The notes under the pieces were generated by a model. It worked only from the letters and a program-made list of their open reading frames with translations, made no database searches and was not told the origin of the DNA. From Candidatus Zixiibacteriota bacterium (GTDB lineage Bacteria; Zixibacteria; MSB-5A5; GN15; FEB-12): a stretch of DNA of 64,000 bases. Every line of letters begins with the position of its first letter. Position 1 is the first letter of the stretch. The position numbers and the translations under genes were made by a program. The stretch lies in NCBI GenBank assembly GCA_035380245.1, contig DAOSXA010000002.1, positions 1,116,001-1,180,000 of the forward strand, given 5' to 3'. This document shows positions 18,183 to 27,849 of this stretch, piece after piece.

Positions 18183-19427
18183 TTACCCGACTATCTCATC
18201 GAGCACACCGGCGAACTGCTGCGCCAACTCAACCGACGAGAATTTTTGCGAATACCCGGGGCCGGGGATGATATCAAGATCGTGGTGATTCCATCTCGAT
18301 ATCAATGATTCCAGATACTCCGCCGCCGTGCCTGCTGTCTGATCGGAAAAACACAAACCATTGCCGGTCTCGCCAATCAAACGACCGGAAGCGCTGCCTT
18401 CATCGACCGCCGCCAGCACCGGCCGCCCCGAAGCGAACATCGTGAAGAGTCTTCCGGGAATAATCTCCCGCCCGGTATCATCGTTAAGCCCGATATACAT
18501 AAGATGGCAGGAATTCAATAAGCGGATAGTGTCACCGCGCTCTTGAAAACCATGGAAAGCCGTTCGTACTTCCGGCAGTTTTCGGGAGATGATCTTTTCA
18601 AGTTCCGCTCGATTGACATTACCTACTTGTATTAGTTCGATTTGATCAACCAGGTCGGGATTATGATCGAGCACCGTGCGGATTACCTGAAACAGCGGAT
18701 TAACCGGCGTCAGTTCGTTGAATGTCCCAAGCAGGGCAATCCGAAACATGCTGTCGTGAGGAGGTTCCGTCCAGAGCGCGGCGTCTTCCTCATCGTAACT
18801 GTTGTAAATCACCTTCCCGTCACCCAGGTAGGCTGCGATGGACGGATTGCAGACCGTAAGACGAGCCTGCTCCCTTACCGACTTCAACAAGTGATGCGCT
18901 TTTCTCTTCAGGCGCTCGGGTTGGTAGGTTTGTTCAATCGTATAGCTGGTCCAGAAATCTCGAAAATCGGCAATCCACGGCAGGTTTAACTCTCGATGCA
19001 ACTGCTGCCCGACCAGATGACCGGATATCGGCGGTGAACTGCTTATAATCGCTCGGTACTGGTTCTGCTCATGAAGCGCCCGCCCCATCTTTACGGCATA
19101 CCTGACCCAGCCGCGTTTGTTGTCCGGGAAAAACAGGTTGGCCGAGGATGCGGCGCCGTGATCGAGCGTCGCTCCCATCCGGCGCTTTCCCAGACGCCAT
19201 AATTGTCGTTGCGGATCGAACGAGTCCGAACGATAGATATAATCCTTGTCTAGTTTTTCCAACAGCGACGGCTCATACACGCGATACAGCACATCTTTCA
19301 CAGTGAGGACATGGCCTTCCCAGCCGAACCGTTCCAGATTGCGATACATCGCTAGCGGGCGACCGATCCCGGCTCCTCCGAGCGGCGGAAAATAATAACA
19401 TATCAACAACACCCGCTTGTCGCTCAT
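18183..19427 (-). CDS. Glycosyltransferase, GT-B fold (GT4-like)
   Basis: A 414-aa cytoplasmic or peripheral glycosyltransferase. The start MSDKRVLLICYYFPPLGGAG is the usual opening of GT4-type enzymes (acceptor domain). The C-terminal half contains IALLGTFNELTPV and a donor-binding region with GRLFTMFASGRPVL. Donor and acceptor cannot be told. The ATG at 19427 overlaps the upstream stop by one base (TGATG); a TTG one codon earlier is the alternative. Last gene of a long minus-strand run that also encodes a second glycosyltransferase and an acyltransferase. Confidence 0.8.
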   Translation of the reverse strand: MSDKRVLLICYYFPPLGGAGIGRPLAMYRNLERFGWEGHVLTVKDVLYRVYEPSLLEKLDKDYIYRSDSFDPQRQLWRLGKRRMGATLDHGAASSANLFFPDNKRGWVRYAVKMGRALHEQNQYRAIISSSPPISGHLVGQQLHRELNLPWIADFRDFWTSYTIEQTYQPERLKRKAHHLLKSVREQARLTVCNPSIAAYLGDGKVIYNSYDEEDAALWTEPPHDSMFRIALLGTFNELTPVNPLFQVIRTVLDHNPDLVDQIELIQVGNVNRAELEKIISRKLPEVRTAFHGFQERGDTIRLLNSCHLMYIGLNDDTGREIIPGRLFTMFASGRPVLAAVDEGSASGRLIGETGNGLCFSDQTAGTAAEYLESLISRWNHHDLDIIPGPGYSQKFSSVELAQQFAGVLDEIVG

Positions 19428-20497
19428 CAATCCATCCCGGCCAGGTTTTTCATGATAGTCAACTGCTCGGCGATATTATCCTCGAAGATTGCCTCTTTCC
19501 GAACTCGCGCCAGATTGTTCCGACGCATCTCGGTAAACGGCTCGGCGGCTGTGAGAATTGACTCGATGACTCGTTGCAGGTTTTCGCTGTCGTCCTGACG
19601 GAACAGAAATCCCGATTCCGAGGTAAGCCACTCGGCAACCCCGTCGATTTCCGCCGCTACCGGGACCAATCCCAGCGCCATCGCCTCTATCAACGAAGCC
19701 GGTGAAGAATCGGATCGGGAAGCTGATAAAAAGACATCATGCGCCGCCGTCATTTTCAAAAATCCGGGACGGTCGGTCCGTTCGTACAGCGTCACTCCCC
19801 GACCTGTCAACTCCCCGGCCTTTTCGCGGAACTTGTCGGCCAGTGGACCGAACGCGGGAAAAGTAAGCGTGATGCGGCCGTTGCGAACCATATCGGACAG
19901 GCTTTCCAGAACGAACTGATTGTTGTACACCTCCGCCTGGGTTCGCGGTACGATAATCCTGAGTGGTGAATTGAATCGATAATCCGATCGATGCAGACTC
20001 AAAAAACATCGCTCGATTCCCCAGGGAATTACCGAGGTATTCTCCAAAGGAATCAACTTCTTAGCCGCCTCGATCAGATAATGACTATCTCCGACCACGT
20101 GATCGGCGGCTTTGAGCGCTCGAATCGTCTTGAGGCGATGGAGGATGGAAAGGCCCGGTACGATCAGGATATCCGACCCCCATAAATTCAACAGGGTCGG
20201 CACATGTTTTCGCCTCGTTGCCTGAGCTGTCATGAAACCGTAGCCGGAAGCATAGTGGGGATTGATCACGTCCGGTTTGAAACGCTCGATCAACTCACGC
20301 ATCTGGAGCGAGGCAAAACTGTAATGCAGACGTCGCACCGGACCGCGACGGCGCAAATGGAAATGATGAATCGGCCCGCGCTCCAGCGATGCAATCATCA
20401 GTCGGCAACCCTGACGCCGATACTCAGCGGCTATCCGTTCCGTATGGAACGCCTCACTGTCGGCCGGCAGCAGAATTTTGAACGGTCGCTTTTTCAC
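19427..20497 (-). CDS. Glycosyltransferase family 4-like protein
   Basis: A 356-aa GT-B glycosyltransferase. The N-terminal half has PDVINPHYASGYGFM and LLNLWGSDILI, typical of GT4 acceptor domains. The C-terminal half has the donor motif SRSDSSPASLIEAMALGLVP with its conserved glutamate. The start is GTG at 20497 in a GTGA overlap with the upstream acyltransferase gene. Probably builds an envelope glycan with its neighbours; the sugar is unknown. Confidence 0.82.
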   Translation of the reverse strand: MKKRPFKILLPADSEAFHTERIAAEYRRQGCRLMIASLERGPIHHFHLRRRGPVRRLHYSFASLQMRELIERFKPDVINPHYASGYGFMTAQATRRKHVPTLLNLWGSDILIVPGLSILHRLKTIRALKAADHVVGDSHYLIEAAKKLIPLENTSVIPWGIERCFLSLHRSDYRFNSPLRIIVPRTQAEVYNNQFVLESLSDMVRNGRITLTFPAFGPLADKFREKAGELTGRGVTLYERTDRPGFLKMTAAHDVFLSASRSDSSPASLIEAMALGLVPVAAEIDGVAEWLTSESGFLFRQDDSENLQRVIESILTAAEPFTEMRRNNLARVRKEAIFEDNIAEQLTIMKNLAGMD

Positions 20498-21423
20498 AAC
20501 AACCTTCCGATCCCTCTACATGCGCTGAGGGTGCGGTACTCGTGTTCGACTCCTCCCCATTTCTTCTTGTAACTCTGCAGTGATTCCGCCTCGATCGGCG
20601 ACTGCCCCATATTGAGCGAGACCATCCCGCGCTCGCGCACCTCCGAGGCCAACCGTACCAGCAACAGTTGATTGGCCTTGAGAAAAGAGAACTCCTTATC
20701 GAAATAAACCTGCCAGTTCAGGACACTGTTATCGAGAACAAAATTGATATGTGAGGTTGCCGCCCGCCCTTCATGTCGGACGAAATACCAGATAATGCGA
20801 TCATCCTTCGCAGCCAGTTCCGCCAGCGCAGTGAAAAACTTCTCATCGTATTTAGGCGCACGGCTGTGGCGCTTCTCGGTCTGACGCATCAACTCCAGGA
20901 ACAATGCCATGTGTTCGCGGGCATCGAACCGCTCGATTGCCGTCGTCTCTCGCTGAGCCTTGCGAATCTCCGATTGAATTTTTTTGTCCGGCGGCATCCA
21001 GTCCGCTTCGGAGATATCAACCAGCAGCGTCGTTGAAGAAATCAATTCGCAACGATTGCCTGCCGGGAAATTGCCCTCGAAATCGGTCACGAAACATTTG
21101 GCATAACCATGGCTATATACGGCGTCAAGAATCGCCTTGATAATCTCCGACTCCCTCGACCGCCCATTGTCACTGAAAACCATGCGACTGTAACATCCGT
21201 CCGGCATCGATTGGAACCGCACCAGCGGCTTACGACCGAACTCCACCCCCGGCAGAACCGCCACCACCTCTCCGGTCTCTTCGGCCGCCCAATAAACAGG
21301 GCGTCCTCCAAGACTCCTCCATAACTCAGAAAATCCCTTGGACGTAAAGAAAAAAAGCTCCAGCCGGTTTGTTAAGTTATCCGGTAGAGCTGAAGTCGTC
21401 TCGAACCGCCGGATTTCGGTCAT
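20494..21423 (-). CDS. FemAB/GNAT-like acyltransferase
   Basis: A 309-aa protein resembling the GNAT-fold family found in capsule and exopolysaccharide clusters and in FemAB peptidyltransferases. Conserved-type stretches include ISEADWMPPDKKIQSEIRKA in the middle and ATSHINFVLDNSVLNWQVYF followed by LNMGQSPIEAESLQSYKKKW near the end. The latter is the usual family signature. It may transfer an acyl or aminoacyl group to a glycan precursor. ATGA overlap with the upstream propeller gene and GTGA overlap with the downstream glycosyltransferase indicate one transcript. Confidence 0.72.
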   Translation of the reverse strand: MTEIRRFETTSALPDNLTNRLELFFFTSKGFSELWRSLGGRPVYWAAEETGEVVAVLPGVEFGRKPLVRFQSMPDGCYSRMVFSDNGRSRESEIIKAILDAVYSHGYAKCFVTDFEGNFPAGNRCELISSTTLLVDISEADWMPPDKKIQSEIRKAQRETTAIERFDAREHMALFLELMRQTEKRHSRAPKYDEKFFTALAELAAKDDRIIWYFVRHEGRAATSHINFVLDNSVLNWQVYFDKEFSFLKANQLLLVRLASEVRERGMVSLNMGQSPIEAESLQSYKKKWGGVEHEYRTLSACRGIGRLL

Positions 21424-23627
21424 TGCCGCACCAGCAGGATTTTGCCTCGGCCTATATTTCCTTCGGAATCGGTTAGCACGTAGAGATAAACACCGTCGGC
21501 CACTTCGCGACCGGTCTCGTTGCGCCCGTCCCAGGTCTCGTTGACATCCAGCTCACGAACCCGCTCACCGGCCAGACTATAAAGCATGATCGTTCCGGAA
21601 TTGCCGAAATTGAAACGCAGCACATCATCGGCGGAGCGGATCACGAACGGATTGGGAAATGCCAGCACTTCGGCGACATCGTACACCGGGGTGCCGATAT
21701 CCGACGGTATGATATTTATCCCGGCAGCAGTCCCGATATAGAGATCGCCGGTAGCATCATCGAGGGTAAGACTCGTGATTTGATCGTTAACCAAACCGCT
21801 GTTCATTGTCGTGAACACCTCGTACTCCCGCTGAGTAATATCGAATCGAGCCAGTCCCTTACGCGTGCCGACCCAGAGATTACCGCGTCCATCGAACGCC
21901 AGAGCACGGACATCGCGATCCACGCCGGCCGGAAGATCGACATCCACGAAACGATCGATCCCCCAATCGTAACGACACAACCCGGCCGGTGTCCCGACCC
22001 AGAGAACGCCGTCCGGCGCATACTTCACGACATGAACCGAATTTGATCGCAGGTTGCCGTCGTCTTCGGTAAACTGCCGACAACACTGACTCGGTCGCTC
22101 GAACGGATCGGCGCCGACATCGCAGACATATATCCCTTCATACTCGTTGCCCACGGCGACCTGCCCGTCCTGAGCATCGAGACACGACACGAACTCATCG
22201 GAGAGACCGTCGGCAATCCCCAGCGCGTCCCAACCGCTGAGGGCTCCGATATTCTCGAGATCGGCTATCGCCACCGCGTCGCCGGTATAAGCACGATAGG
22301 CGGCAGTGTACAGATAGCGCCCGTCATTGGCAATACCGTAGACAACAACGTATGCCGCTGATCCGGGGAGAGCATCGTTATTGCCAATCAATGTCGAGTT
22401 GTCTTCCTTGTAACGTACGGCCGAGTCGCCCTCCAGGGCAAACAAACCATTGCCGTAAGTACCGGCCCAGACCGTTCCGTACTGGTCAGAGGCCATACGG
22501 GTGTTGCGCGAACTGACGTTGATATCATACTCATACCACTGCCAACCATCCTGACGCGCCACCCCGAGGTTGCTGAATCCAACCGTCATCACTCCGTCGA
22601 GATCAATCGCGATCCCGCTGGTGATATTCCCCGGCATTCCGGTGTAAAGATATTCGTTCCAGGTGTCGGTGATATTGTAATAGATTCCCTCTCCGGAGAC
22701 GTTTACCAGACGAATCACCCCGGTATTAAGCCCGCCGGACGGCATCGAAGGAAGTCCGGATGTCGACAGCACTGTCTGTGTGCCGCCCGTGATTACTCCC
22801 ATCCCCGAAGCGCTGTAATAGAAAAGCGAATCATTATCCAGTCGCAATTCCGTGATCTCGACCGAAGCTCCCACGGGCAGCACCGTAACATTGGTATCAC
22901 CGGGACCGTAACTCAGCCGCACGATACCTTCAGTCGTGGCCGCGTAAATATCTCCCTCATAGCGCACCACGCGATTGATCATGCCGCTGCCCAGCACCGA
23001 ACTGCCAAACACCGTCCACGAGGAAGGAAACTTAAGCGATTTGGGATCCGTCCGATCCGCCACCGCGAGTCCTGCGGACGTTGCCAGCCAGATACTGTCG
23101 CCGTCCAGCCGGATATCGTTGACATTCGGAAAATCAGGCAGATCGCCGAAACGGCCGTAGCTGTCCTGGATTTGCCCACCGTCGATATGCTTGGAAAAAT
23201 AGACCAGCCCGACCTCGGAGCCGATCCAGATAAAATCACCGTCATCCACGAGACAATAGAGCGGGATCAGTTCATCTTCTTCGTCGAAGAATAAAAACTG
23301 TCGTGAGTCGGTCCCATCCCAGCGAATCAAACGACCGAGACCGCTAATCCAGATCTGCCCGGAGTCATCGGCCGTCATATCGGTGATATCGATCGTGCCC
23401 AGTCCGTCGACATTGGTCCATACATACCCCGGTAAACCGAGGTCGGTCAGCACCAGCAAACCGCCGGAGGTGGCCATAAAAACCGAGTCTCCGATTATTT
23501 CCATGCGACGGACCTCTTTGAGCGAGGTCAGGGTTTGCCAATCGTAATGCTCGGCCCATACGACGCTCGCCGGAAGCAGGAACGCAAGAATCAAGAAAAT
23601 CGTTTTGACAGTTTTCGTAAGAGCCAT
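21420..23627 (-). CDS. Secreted beta-propeller protein with C-terminal sorting/FlgD-like domain
   Basis: A 735-aa exported protein. The ATG at 23627 gives a signal peptide (TVKTIFLILAFLLPASVVWA); the longer open frame upstream is out of phase with lnt and is not protein-like. The mature region is built from repeated units of the two-component-regulator-propeller type, for example GTPAGLCRYDWG, GTRKGLARFD and GTAAGINIIP. These form one or two beta-propellers. The last 80 residues (FPNPFVIRS...GRGKILLVRQ) are a sorting/FlgD-Ig-like domain with the DGVYLYVLTD motif. No kinase or receiver domain follows, so it is a free sensor-like or structural surface protein. It overlaps lnt by 37 bases. Confidence 0.8.
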   Translation of the reverse strand: MALTKTVKTIFLILAFLLPASVVWAEHYDWQTLTSLKEVRRMEIIGDSVFMATSGGLLVLTDLGLPGYVWTNVDGLGTIDITDMTADDSGQIWISGLGRLIRWDGTDSRQFLFFDEEDELIPLYCLVDDGDFIWIGSEVGLVYFSKHIDGGQIQDSYGRFGDLPDFPNVNDIRLDGDSIWLATSAGLAVADRTDPKSLKFPSSWTVFGSSVLGSGMINRVVRYEGDIYAATTEGIVRLSYGPGDTNVTVLPVGASVEITELRLDNDSLFYYSASGMGVITGGTQTVLSTSGLPSMPSGGLNTGVIRLVNVSGEGIYYNITDTWNEYLYTGMPGNITSGIAIDLDGVMTVGFSNLGVARQDGWQWYEYDINVSSRNTRMASDQYGTVWAGTYGNGLFALEGDSAVRYKEDNSTLIGNNDALPGSAAYVVVYGIANDGRYLYTAAYRAYTGDAVAIADLENIGALSGWDALGIADGLSDEFVSCLDAQDGQVAVGNEYEGIYVCDVGADPFERPSQCCRQFTEDDGNLRSNSVHVVKYAPDGVLWVGTPAGLCRYDWGIDRFVDVDLPAGVDRDVRALAFDGRGNLWVGTRKGLARFDITQREYEVFTTMNSGLVNDQITSLTLDDATGDLYIGTAAGINIIPSDIGTPVYDVAEVLAFPNPFVIRSADDVLRFNFGNSGTIMLYSLAGERVRELDVNETWDGRNETGREVADGVYLYVLTDSEGNIGRGKILLVRQ

Positions 23628-25129
23628 AATGCTACCATAATCGCCGCAGCCGACAAGGTAAAGAAAAAGCTCACCCGCCCGGCGACATCGCCGTACTCCG
23701 TGTACAACGACCAGGAATCGATCAAGCCGACTCTGACCTTCAGACCGGCTACTTCGTAAGTGCCTAGTTGCTCTCTTATACGACCGTAGGGATCGACCAC
23801 GAAGGTCAAGCCGCTGTTGGCCGAACGAGCCATCCAGCAGCGGTTTTCGATCGCCCGCGTGATAAATATCCGGGCATGCTGATAAATCCCGACCGATGTC
23901 CCGAACCAGGTATCGTTGGTGATACCAACCACGAAATCGGCGCCGTTGCGCACGATACCGCGGACGAACTCCGGAAAAGCGGTTTCGAAACAAATCAGTA
24001 CGCCGTAATTGACTCGATCGGTTTCGAACAACCTGGCCGAGTCGCCCGGATAGAAATCCGACCACCATTGGACACCACCGGCCTGGTCGATAAACGTCAG
24101 GTACTGTTTCAGGAAATTCTTCTGCAGAAACGGCAGGTAATCCTGATACGGCACATGCTCGGAGAACGGCACCAGCTTCACCTTGTTATACCGTTCAACC
24201 ATCTGCCCGTCGGGTGCGAATTCGTAACACGAATTGAACGTGCGTGTTTTTTCGGGAGTTACTTCGGCTCCAAGCGCTCCTACCAGATGAAAGGCATTCG
24301 TCCGCTGTGCCGTTGCCCCGATCGCCCTTCGCGCCGGAACATCGTGACTCAGATAACAGGGAGCGGAAGTCTCCGGCCAGACAAACAGCTTGATCTCTCC
24401 GTCCTGAAGATCACGCGCCAGAGAATCATAAAGCTGGAACGAATGTCGTTGATTCCCCTCCGCCCATTTGACCTCGAGCGGCACCGATCCCTGAAGCAGC
24501 CCGACCGTGTACTCTCCGGGAAGCGGGTATTTCGGCACCATGGCCCAGCCCAGACAGATCATCAGGGCGACAATCCCGACCGCCACGAAACCGGCTGTCA
24601 GGCGACGTTCATCTTTGGCTTCCTTGCGGAATATCTGCCAGATCAGAACATTCACCGCGACGATGATCAACGAAAGACCGTGCACCGAGACGATTGATAC
24701 GAACTGAATAATGTACAGAAAATAAGCCTGACTGTACCCGAGATCCGACCAGGGAAAAGCGAACTCGGAAAGCGTCCGAAAATACTCCACTCCCACCCAG
24801 ACCAGCGGCGCGGCGATACAGCCCCACAGCGGTCGTATCCGAAACAGCTTCCAGAACACCATGAGAGCCGCGGCGTAATAAAACGCTACGATGATCACCG
24901 CGGCGATCATCCCCGGCGGGGTAACCATCGCCACCCAATACAGACTGAACAGGTTGAACATGAACGCGAACAGGTAAGCGCTCGAGAAGGCACGACAGGC
25001 ATCCTGCCTGGAAATAATCCAGAGCGGCCGCACCAACGAGAACCAGGCCAGAATACCAAGAGGATACTGATTAAATGAAATCGCCAGCGCCAGTGCCCAG
25101 ACAGTCAATTCCAGTCTTCGGACACGCAC
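23591..25129 (-). CDS. lnt: Apolipoprotein N-acyltransferase Lnt
   Basis: Inner-membrane enzyme adding the third acyl chain to lipoproteins. An N-terminal block of about six membrane helices is followed by a nitrilase-like periplasmic domain with the catalytic triad visible: Glu253 in WPETSAP, Lys316 in YNKVKLVPF, Cys380 in LICFET. A final C-terminal helix is present. Length 512 aa is normal. The start is a GTG at 25129. No ATG exists between here and the gpmI stop, and no clear ribosome site is seen, so the exact start is uncertain. Confidence 0.93.
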   Translation of the reverse strand: MRVRRLELTVWALALAISFNQYPLGILAWFSLVRPLWIISRQDACRAFSSAYLFAFMFNLFSLYWVAMVTPPGMIAAVIIVAFYYAAALMVFWKLFRIRPLWGCIAAPLVWVGVEYFRTLSEFAFPWSDLGYSQAYFLYIIQFVSIVSVHGLSLIIVAVNVLIWQIFRKEAKDERRLTAGFVAVGIVALMICLGWAMVPKYPLPGEYTVGLLQGSVPLEVKWAEGNQRHSFQLYDSLARDLQDGEIKLFVWPETSAPCYLSHDVPARRAIGATAQRTNAFHLVGALGAEVTPEKTRTFNSCYEFAPDGQMVERYNKVKLVPFSEHVPYQDYLPFLQKNFLKQYLTFIDQAGGVQWWSDFYPGDSARLFETDRVNYGVLICFETAFPEFVRGIVRNGADFVVGITNDTWFGTSVGIYQHARIFITRAIENRCWMARSANSGLTFVVDPYGRIREQLGTYEVAGLKVRVGLIDSWSLYTEYGDVAGRVSFFFTLSAAAIMVALWLLRKLSKRFS

Positions 25130-25186
25130 GGCCGTGTCTTGCGGCAGAATCAGACGCCAGACGCTGTGGATAAAATTCGGCAGGGG

Positions 25187-26725
25187 TTACCCTCGCATAA
25201 TCAGAGACTTGCCGGTCATTTCGGTCGGTTGGTCGATCCCCATGATATCCAGGATAGTCGGCGCTACATCGGCCAGAATACCGCCGCTTCGCAACGAGAT
25301 AGAACCGAGTTTGCCGGCCGGATCATAGACAATGAACGGAACCAGATTCGTGGTATGCGCCGTCCAGGGACCGCCTGTCGCCGGATCGACCATCAACTCG
25401 GCGTTGCCGTGATCGGCCGTGATCAGAGCTATGCCGTCCTTATCCTTGATCGCTCCGAGCAACCGCCCTAACCCGGTATCGACCGCCTCGACCGCCTTTT
25501 TAGCGGCTTCGAACACCCCGGTATGGCCGACCATATCACAGTTGGCGTAATTCAACACGACCAGATCGTATTTCCCGGATTCGATTTTCTTCACCGCATT
25601 ATCGGTCACCAACACCGAAGACATCTCCGGCTGAAGATCGTAGGTCGCTACTTTCGGCGATGGGATCAGATCGCGGTCCTCACCGGCAAAAGGCTCCTCG
25701 ACTCCGCCGTTGAAGAAAAACGTGACATGAGCATATTTCTCGGTTTCAGCCGTCCGTAGCTGCTTCAGACCGTGACGCGAAATCACCTCGCCCAGGATGT
25801 TCTTATGGCGAACCGGATGGAAAGCGACCTTAGCCTCGAACATCTTAACATCGTAGTTGGTCATGGTTACCAACTCGATCCGGGGATTATTCGGATGGTC
25901 GATCCCGGGGATATCATAACCCAACAGCATCTCCGATAATTCACGTACCCGGTCGGCGCGGAAATTGAAGAAGATCGCGGCATCGCTGTCTTGCAGTCGC
26001 CCCTTCCCCTGTTCCCCCAGATCGATCACGACCGGTTCGATGAACTCATCGGTTACTTTGTTCGCATAGGAAGCCTTGATCGCTTCAACCGGATCGGTGG
26101 CATGATGTCCTTCGCCGAGTACGATGGCTCGGTAAGCGCGATCCACCCGCTCCCAGCGCTTGTCGCGATCCATCGCATAATAGCGGCCCGAAACCGACGC
26201 CACCTTACCGATGCCGATCTCCTTCATTTTGTCCACGACCTGGGTCATGTATTTCCAGCCCGAATCGGGCGGTGTGTCGCGGCCGTCCATGAAGGCATGC
26301 AGATACAGCTCCGGCACCTTACGGTCGTGCGCCATTTTAAGCAGAGCATACAGGTGCTCCATCGAGGAATGCACGCAACCGTCCGACACCAGCCCGAACA
26401 AATGTACCGCCTTGCCGTCGAGCGCCACTCGATCCATCGCCGCCGCCAGCGCCGGATTATCGAAAAAGACTCCGTCGGCAATCGCCTTGTCGATCCGGGT
26501 GATATCCTGATAGACTACCCGACCCGACCCGAGGTTGAGATGCCCCACCTCGCTGTTCCCCATTTGTCCGACGGGAAGACCTACCGCGAGACCCGAGCCG
26601 TCAATTTTGGTGTTGGGACAATCGGCGAAAAGTCTGTCAAGAGTGGGTTTGGTGGCCGCCGCGATAGCGTTGTTGGCGGTTTCATCGCGAAGGCCGAAGC
26701 CGTCCATTATGCAAAGTAGTACCAT
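25187..26725 (-). CDS. gpmI: 2,3-bisphosphoglycerate-independent phosphoglycerate mutase
   Basis: Glycolytic/gluconeogenic interconversion of 3- and 2-phosphoglycerate by a Mn-dependent alkaline-phosphatase-fold enzyme. Metal-binding MDGFG is near the N-terminus, the catalytic serine lies in GQMGNSEVGHLNLGSGR, and NFRADRVREL, NYANCDMVGHTG and TADHGNAE supply other ligands. Length 512 aa is standard. It lies seven bases after purM, so they are cotranscribed. Confidence 0.97.
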   Translation of the reverse strand: MVLLCIMDGFGLRDETANNAIAAATKPTLDRLFADCPNTKIDGSGLAVGLPVGQMGNSEVGHLNLGSGRVVYQDITRIDKAIADGVFFDNPALAAAMDRVALDGKAVHLFGLVSDGCVHSSMEHLYALLKMAHDRKVPELYLHAFMDGRDTPPDSGWKYMTQVVDKMKEIGIGKVASVSGRYYAMDRDKRWERVDRAYRAIVLGEGHHATDPVEAIKASYANKVTDEFIEPVVIDLGEQGKGRLQDSDAAIFFNFRADRVRELSEMLLGYDIPGIDHPNNPRIELVTMTNYDVKMFEAKVAFHPVRHKNILGEVISRHGLKQLRTAETEKYAHVTFFFNGGVEEPFAGEDRDLIPSPKVATYDLQPEMSSVLVTDNAVKKIESGKYDLVVLNYANCDMVGHTGVFEAAKKAVEAVDTGLGRLLGAIKDKDGIALITADHGNAELMVDPATGGPWTAHTTNLVPFIVYDPAGKLGSISLRSGGILADVAPTILDIMGIDQPTEMTGKSLIMRG

Positions 26726-26732
26726 GAGATAC

Positions 26733-27785
26733 CTAGTCCGTAAGTTTTACCGGTTTAGAGCCCTTGACAACACGGCCGATTTCATAGCAGGTCTCCCCCA
26801 ACTTTTCGAGGGTGCCCTTGATCCCGGCGGCCTCGTCGCCGTTCGTTACCAGTATATAACCGATTCCCATGTTGAAGGTTCGATAGATATCGACCGGATC
26901 GATATTTCCGGCCTCTTTCAACCAGCTAAATACCGGCGGGACCGGCCATGTCGATTTGCTGATCTCGGCGCATAAACCCGAGGGCATCACCCGGTTAAGA
27001 TTCCCCTGAATCCCTCCCCCCGTTATATGCGCCATGCCGTGCACCTTGAATTTATCGAGCAGCGGCAACACCACCGGCGCGTAGCAACGATGTATCGCCA
27101 TGAGCGCTTCGGCGACCGTTCCGCCAAGTTCTTTGACGCAGTCATCGGGCTTATGTCCGGCGATCTCGAACGCCACCTTGCGGGCGAGCGAATAGCCGTT
27201 GGTATGCAGACCGGTCGAGGGTAATCCGAGACAGATGTCTCCCTCACATATTTTCGAACCGTTTATTATCCGTTGCCGGTCGACCACGCCGACAATGAAT
27301 CCGGCCAGATCGTATTCACCCGGTCCGTACAGATCGGGCATTTCGGCCGTCTCACCGCCTATCAAAGGCATCCCGGATTCCTTGCAGGCCAGGCTGAGGC
27401 CTTCGACAATATCTGCTACAATGTCCGGTCTGAGTTTGCCGGTACCGATGTAATCGAGGAAAAACAACGGCCGGGCGCCGTGAACCAGGATATCGTCAAC
27501 ACAATGGTTGACCAGATCCTGCCCTACCGTTTTATGAATGTTGGTCATGACGGCCAGCTTCACTTTAGTGCCGACACCGTCGGACGAGGAAATCAGCACC
27601 GGTTGGCCGATCCCCGAAAAGTCGGGCTCATAGAAGCCGCCAAAAGCGCCTATGCCGCTCAAAACCTGGCTGTTAAAGCTGCTTTGAGCCAGCGCTTTGA
27701 TTCGTTCCACCGCCGCATCGCCGGCATCGAGATCGACTCCGGAATCGGCGTAGGTAAGAGTCGGTTTTTTCGTTGGGTCTGTCAT
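26733..27785 (-). CDS. purM: Phosphoribosylformylglycinamidine cyclo-ligase PurM
   Basis: ATP-dependent synthesis of aminoimidazole ribonucleotide in purine biosynthesis. Family motifs include GAFGGFYEPDFSG, SSDGVGTKVKLA, the VNDILVHGARPLFFLDY-type segment, GGETAEMPDLY and HITGGGIQGNLNRV. Length 350 aa is normal. The start ATG has no Shine-Dalgarno. Instead a -10 hexamer ends six bases before it (see the promoter entry), pointing to a leaderless message. First gene of the run purM-gpmI-lnt. Confidence 0.97.
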   Translation of the reverse strand: MTDPTKKPTLTYADSGVDLDAGDAAVERIKALAQSSFNSQVLSGIGAFGGFYEPDFSGIGQPVLISSSDGVGTKVKLAVMTNIHKTVGQDLVNHCVDDILVHGARPLFFLDYIGTGKLRPDIVADIVEGLSLACKESGMPLIGGETAEMPDLYGPGEYDLAGFIVGVVDRQRIINGSKICEGDICLGLPSTGLHTNGYSLARKVAFEIAGHKPDDCVKELGGTVAEALMAIHRCYAPVVLPLLDKFKVHGMAHITGGGIQGNLNRVMPSGLCAEISKSTWPVPPVFSWLKEAGNIDPVDIYRTFNMGIGYILVTNGDEAAGIKGTLEKLGETCYEIGRVVKGSKPVKLTD

Positions 27786-27791
27786 GGGCGA

Positions 27792-27820
27792 TATATATAT
27801 TTGAGGGCGAGGGAAGTCAA
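27792..27820 (-). promoter_or_regulatory. purM promoter, leaderless geometry
   Basis: On the minus strand TTGACT (27815-27820), a 17-base spacer, then TATATA (27792-27797). Only six bases separate the -10 from the purM ATG, so transcription should begin at, or within a base of, the A of the start codon. No purine-rich ribosome site exists between them. Confidence 0.7.
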
Positions 27821-27849
27821 CAAGTTACACTTTTTAGCACGAGACGTTC

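Noticed and set aside
23628..24068. 147-codon N-terminal extension of the propeller protein frame
   Set aside because: It overlaps lnt coding sequence, lacks propeller repeats, and would bury the signal peptide; the ATG at 23627 is the better start.
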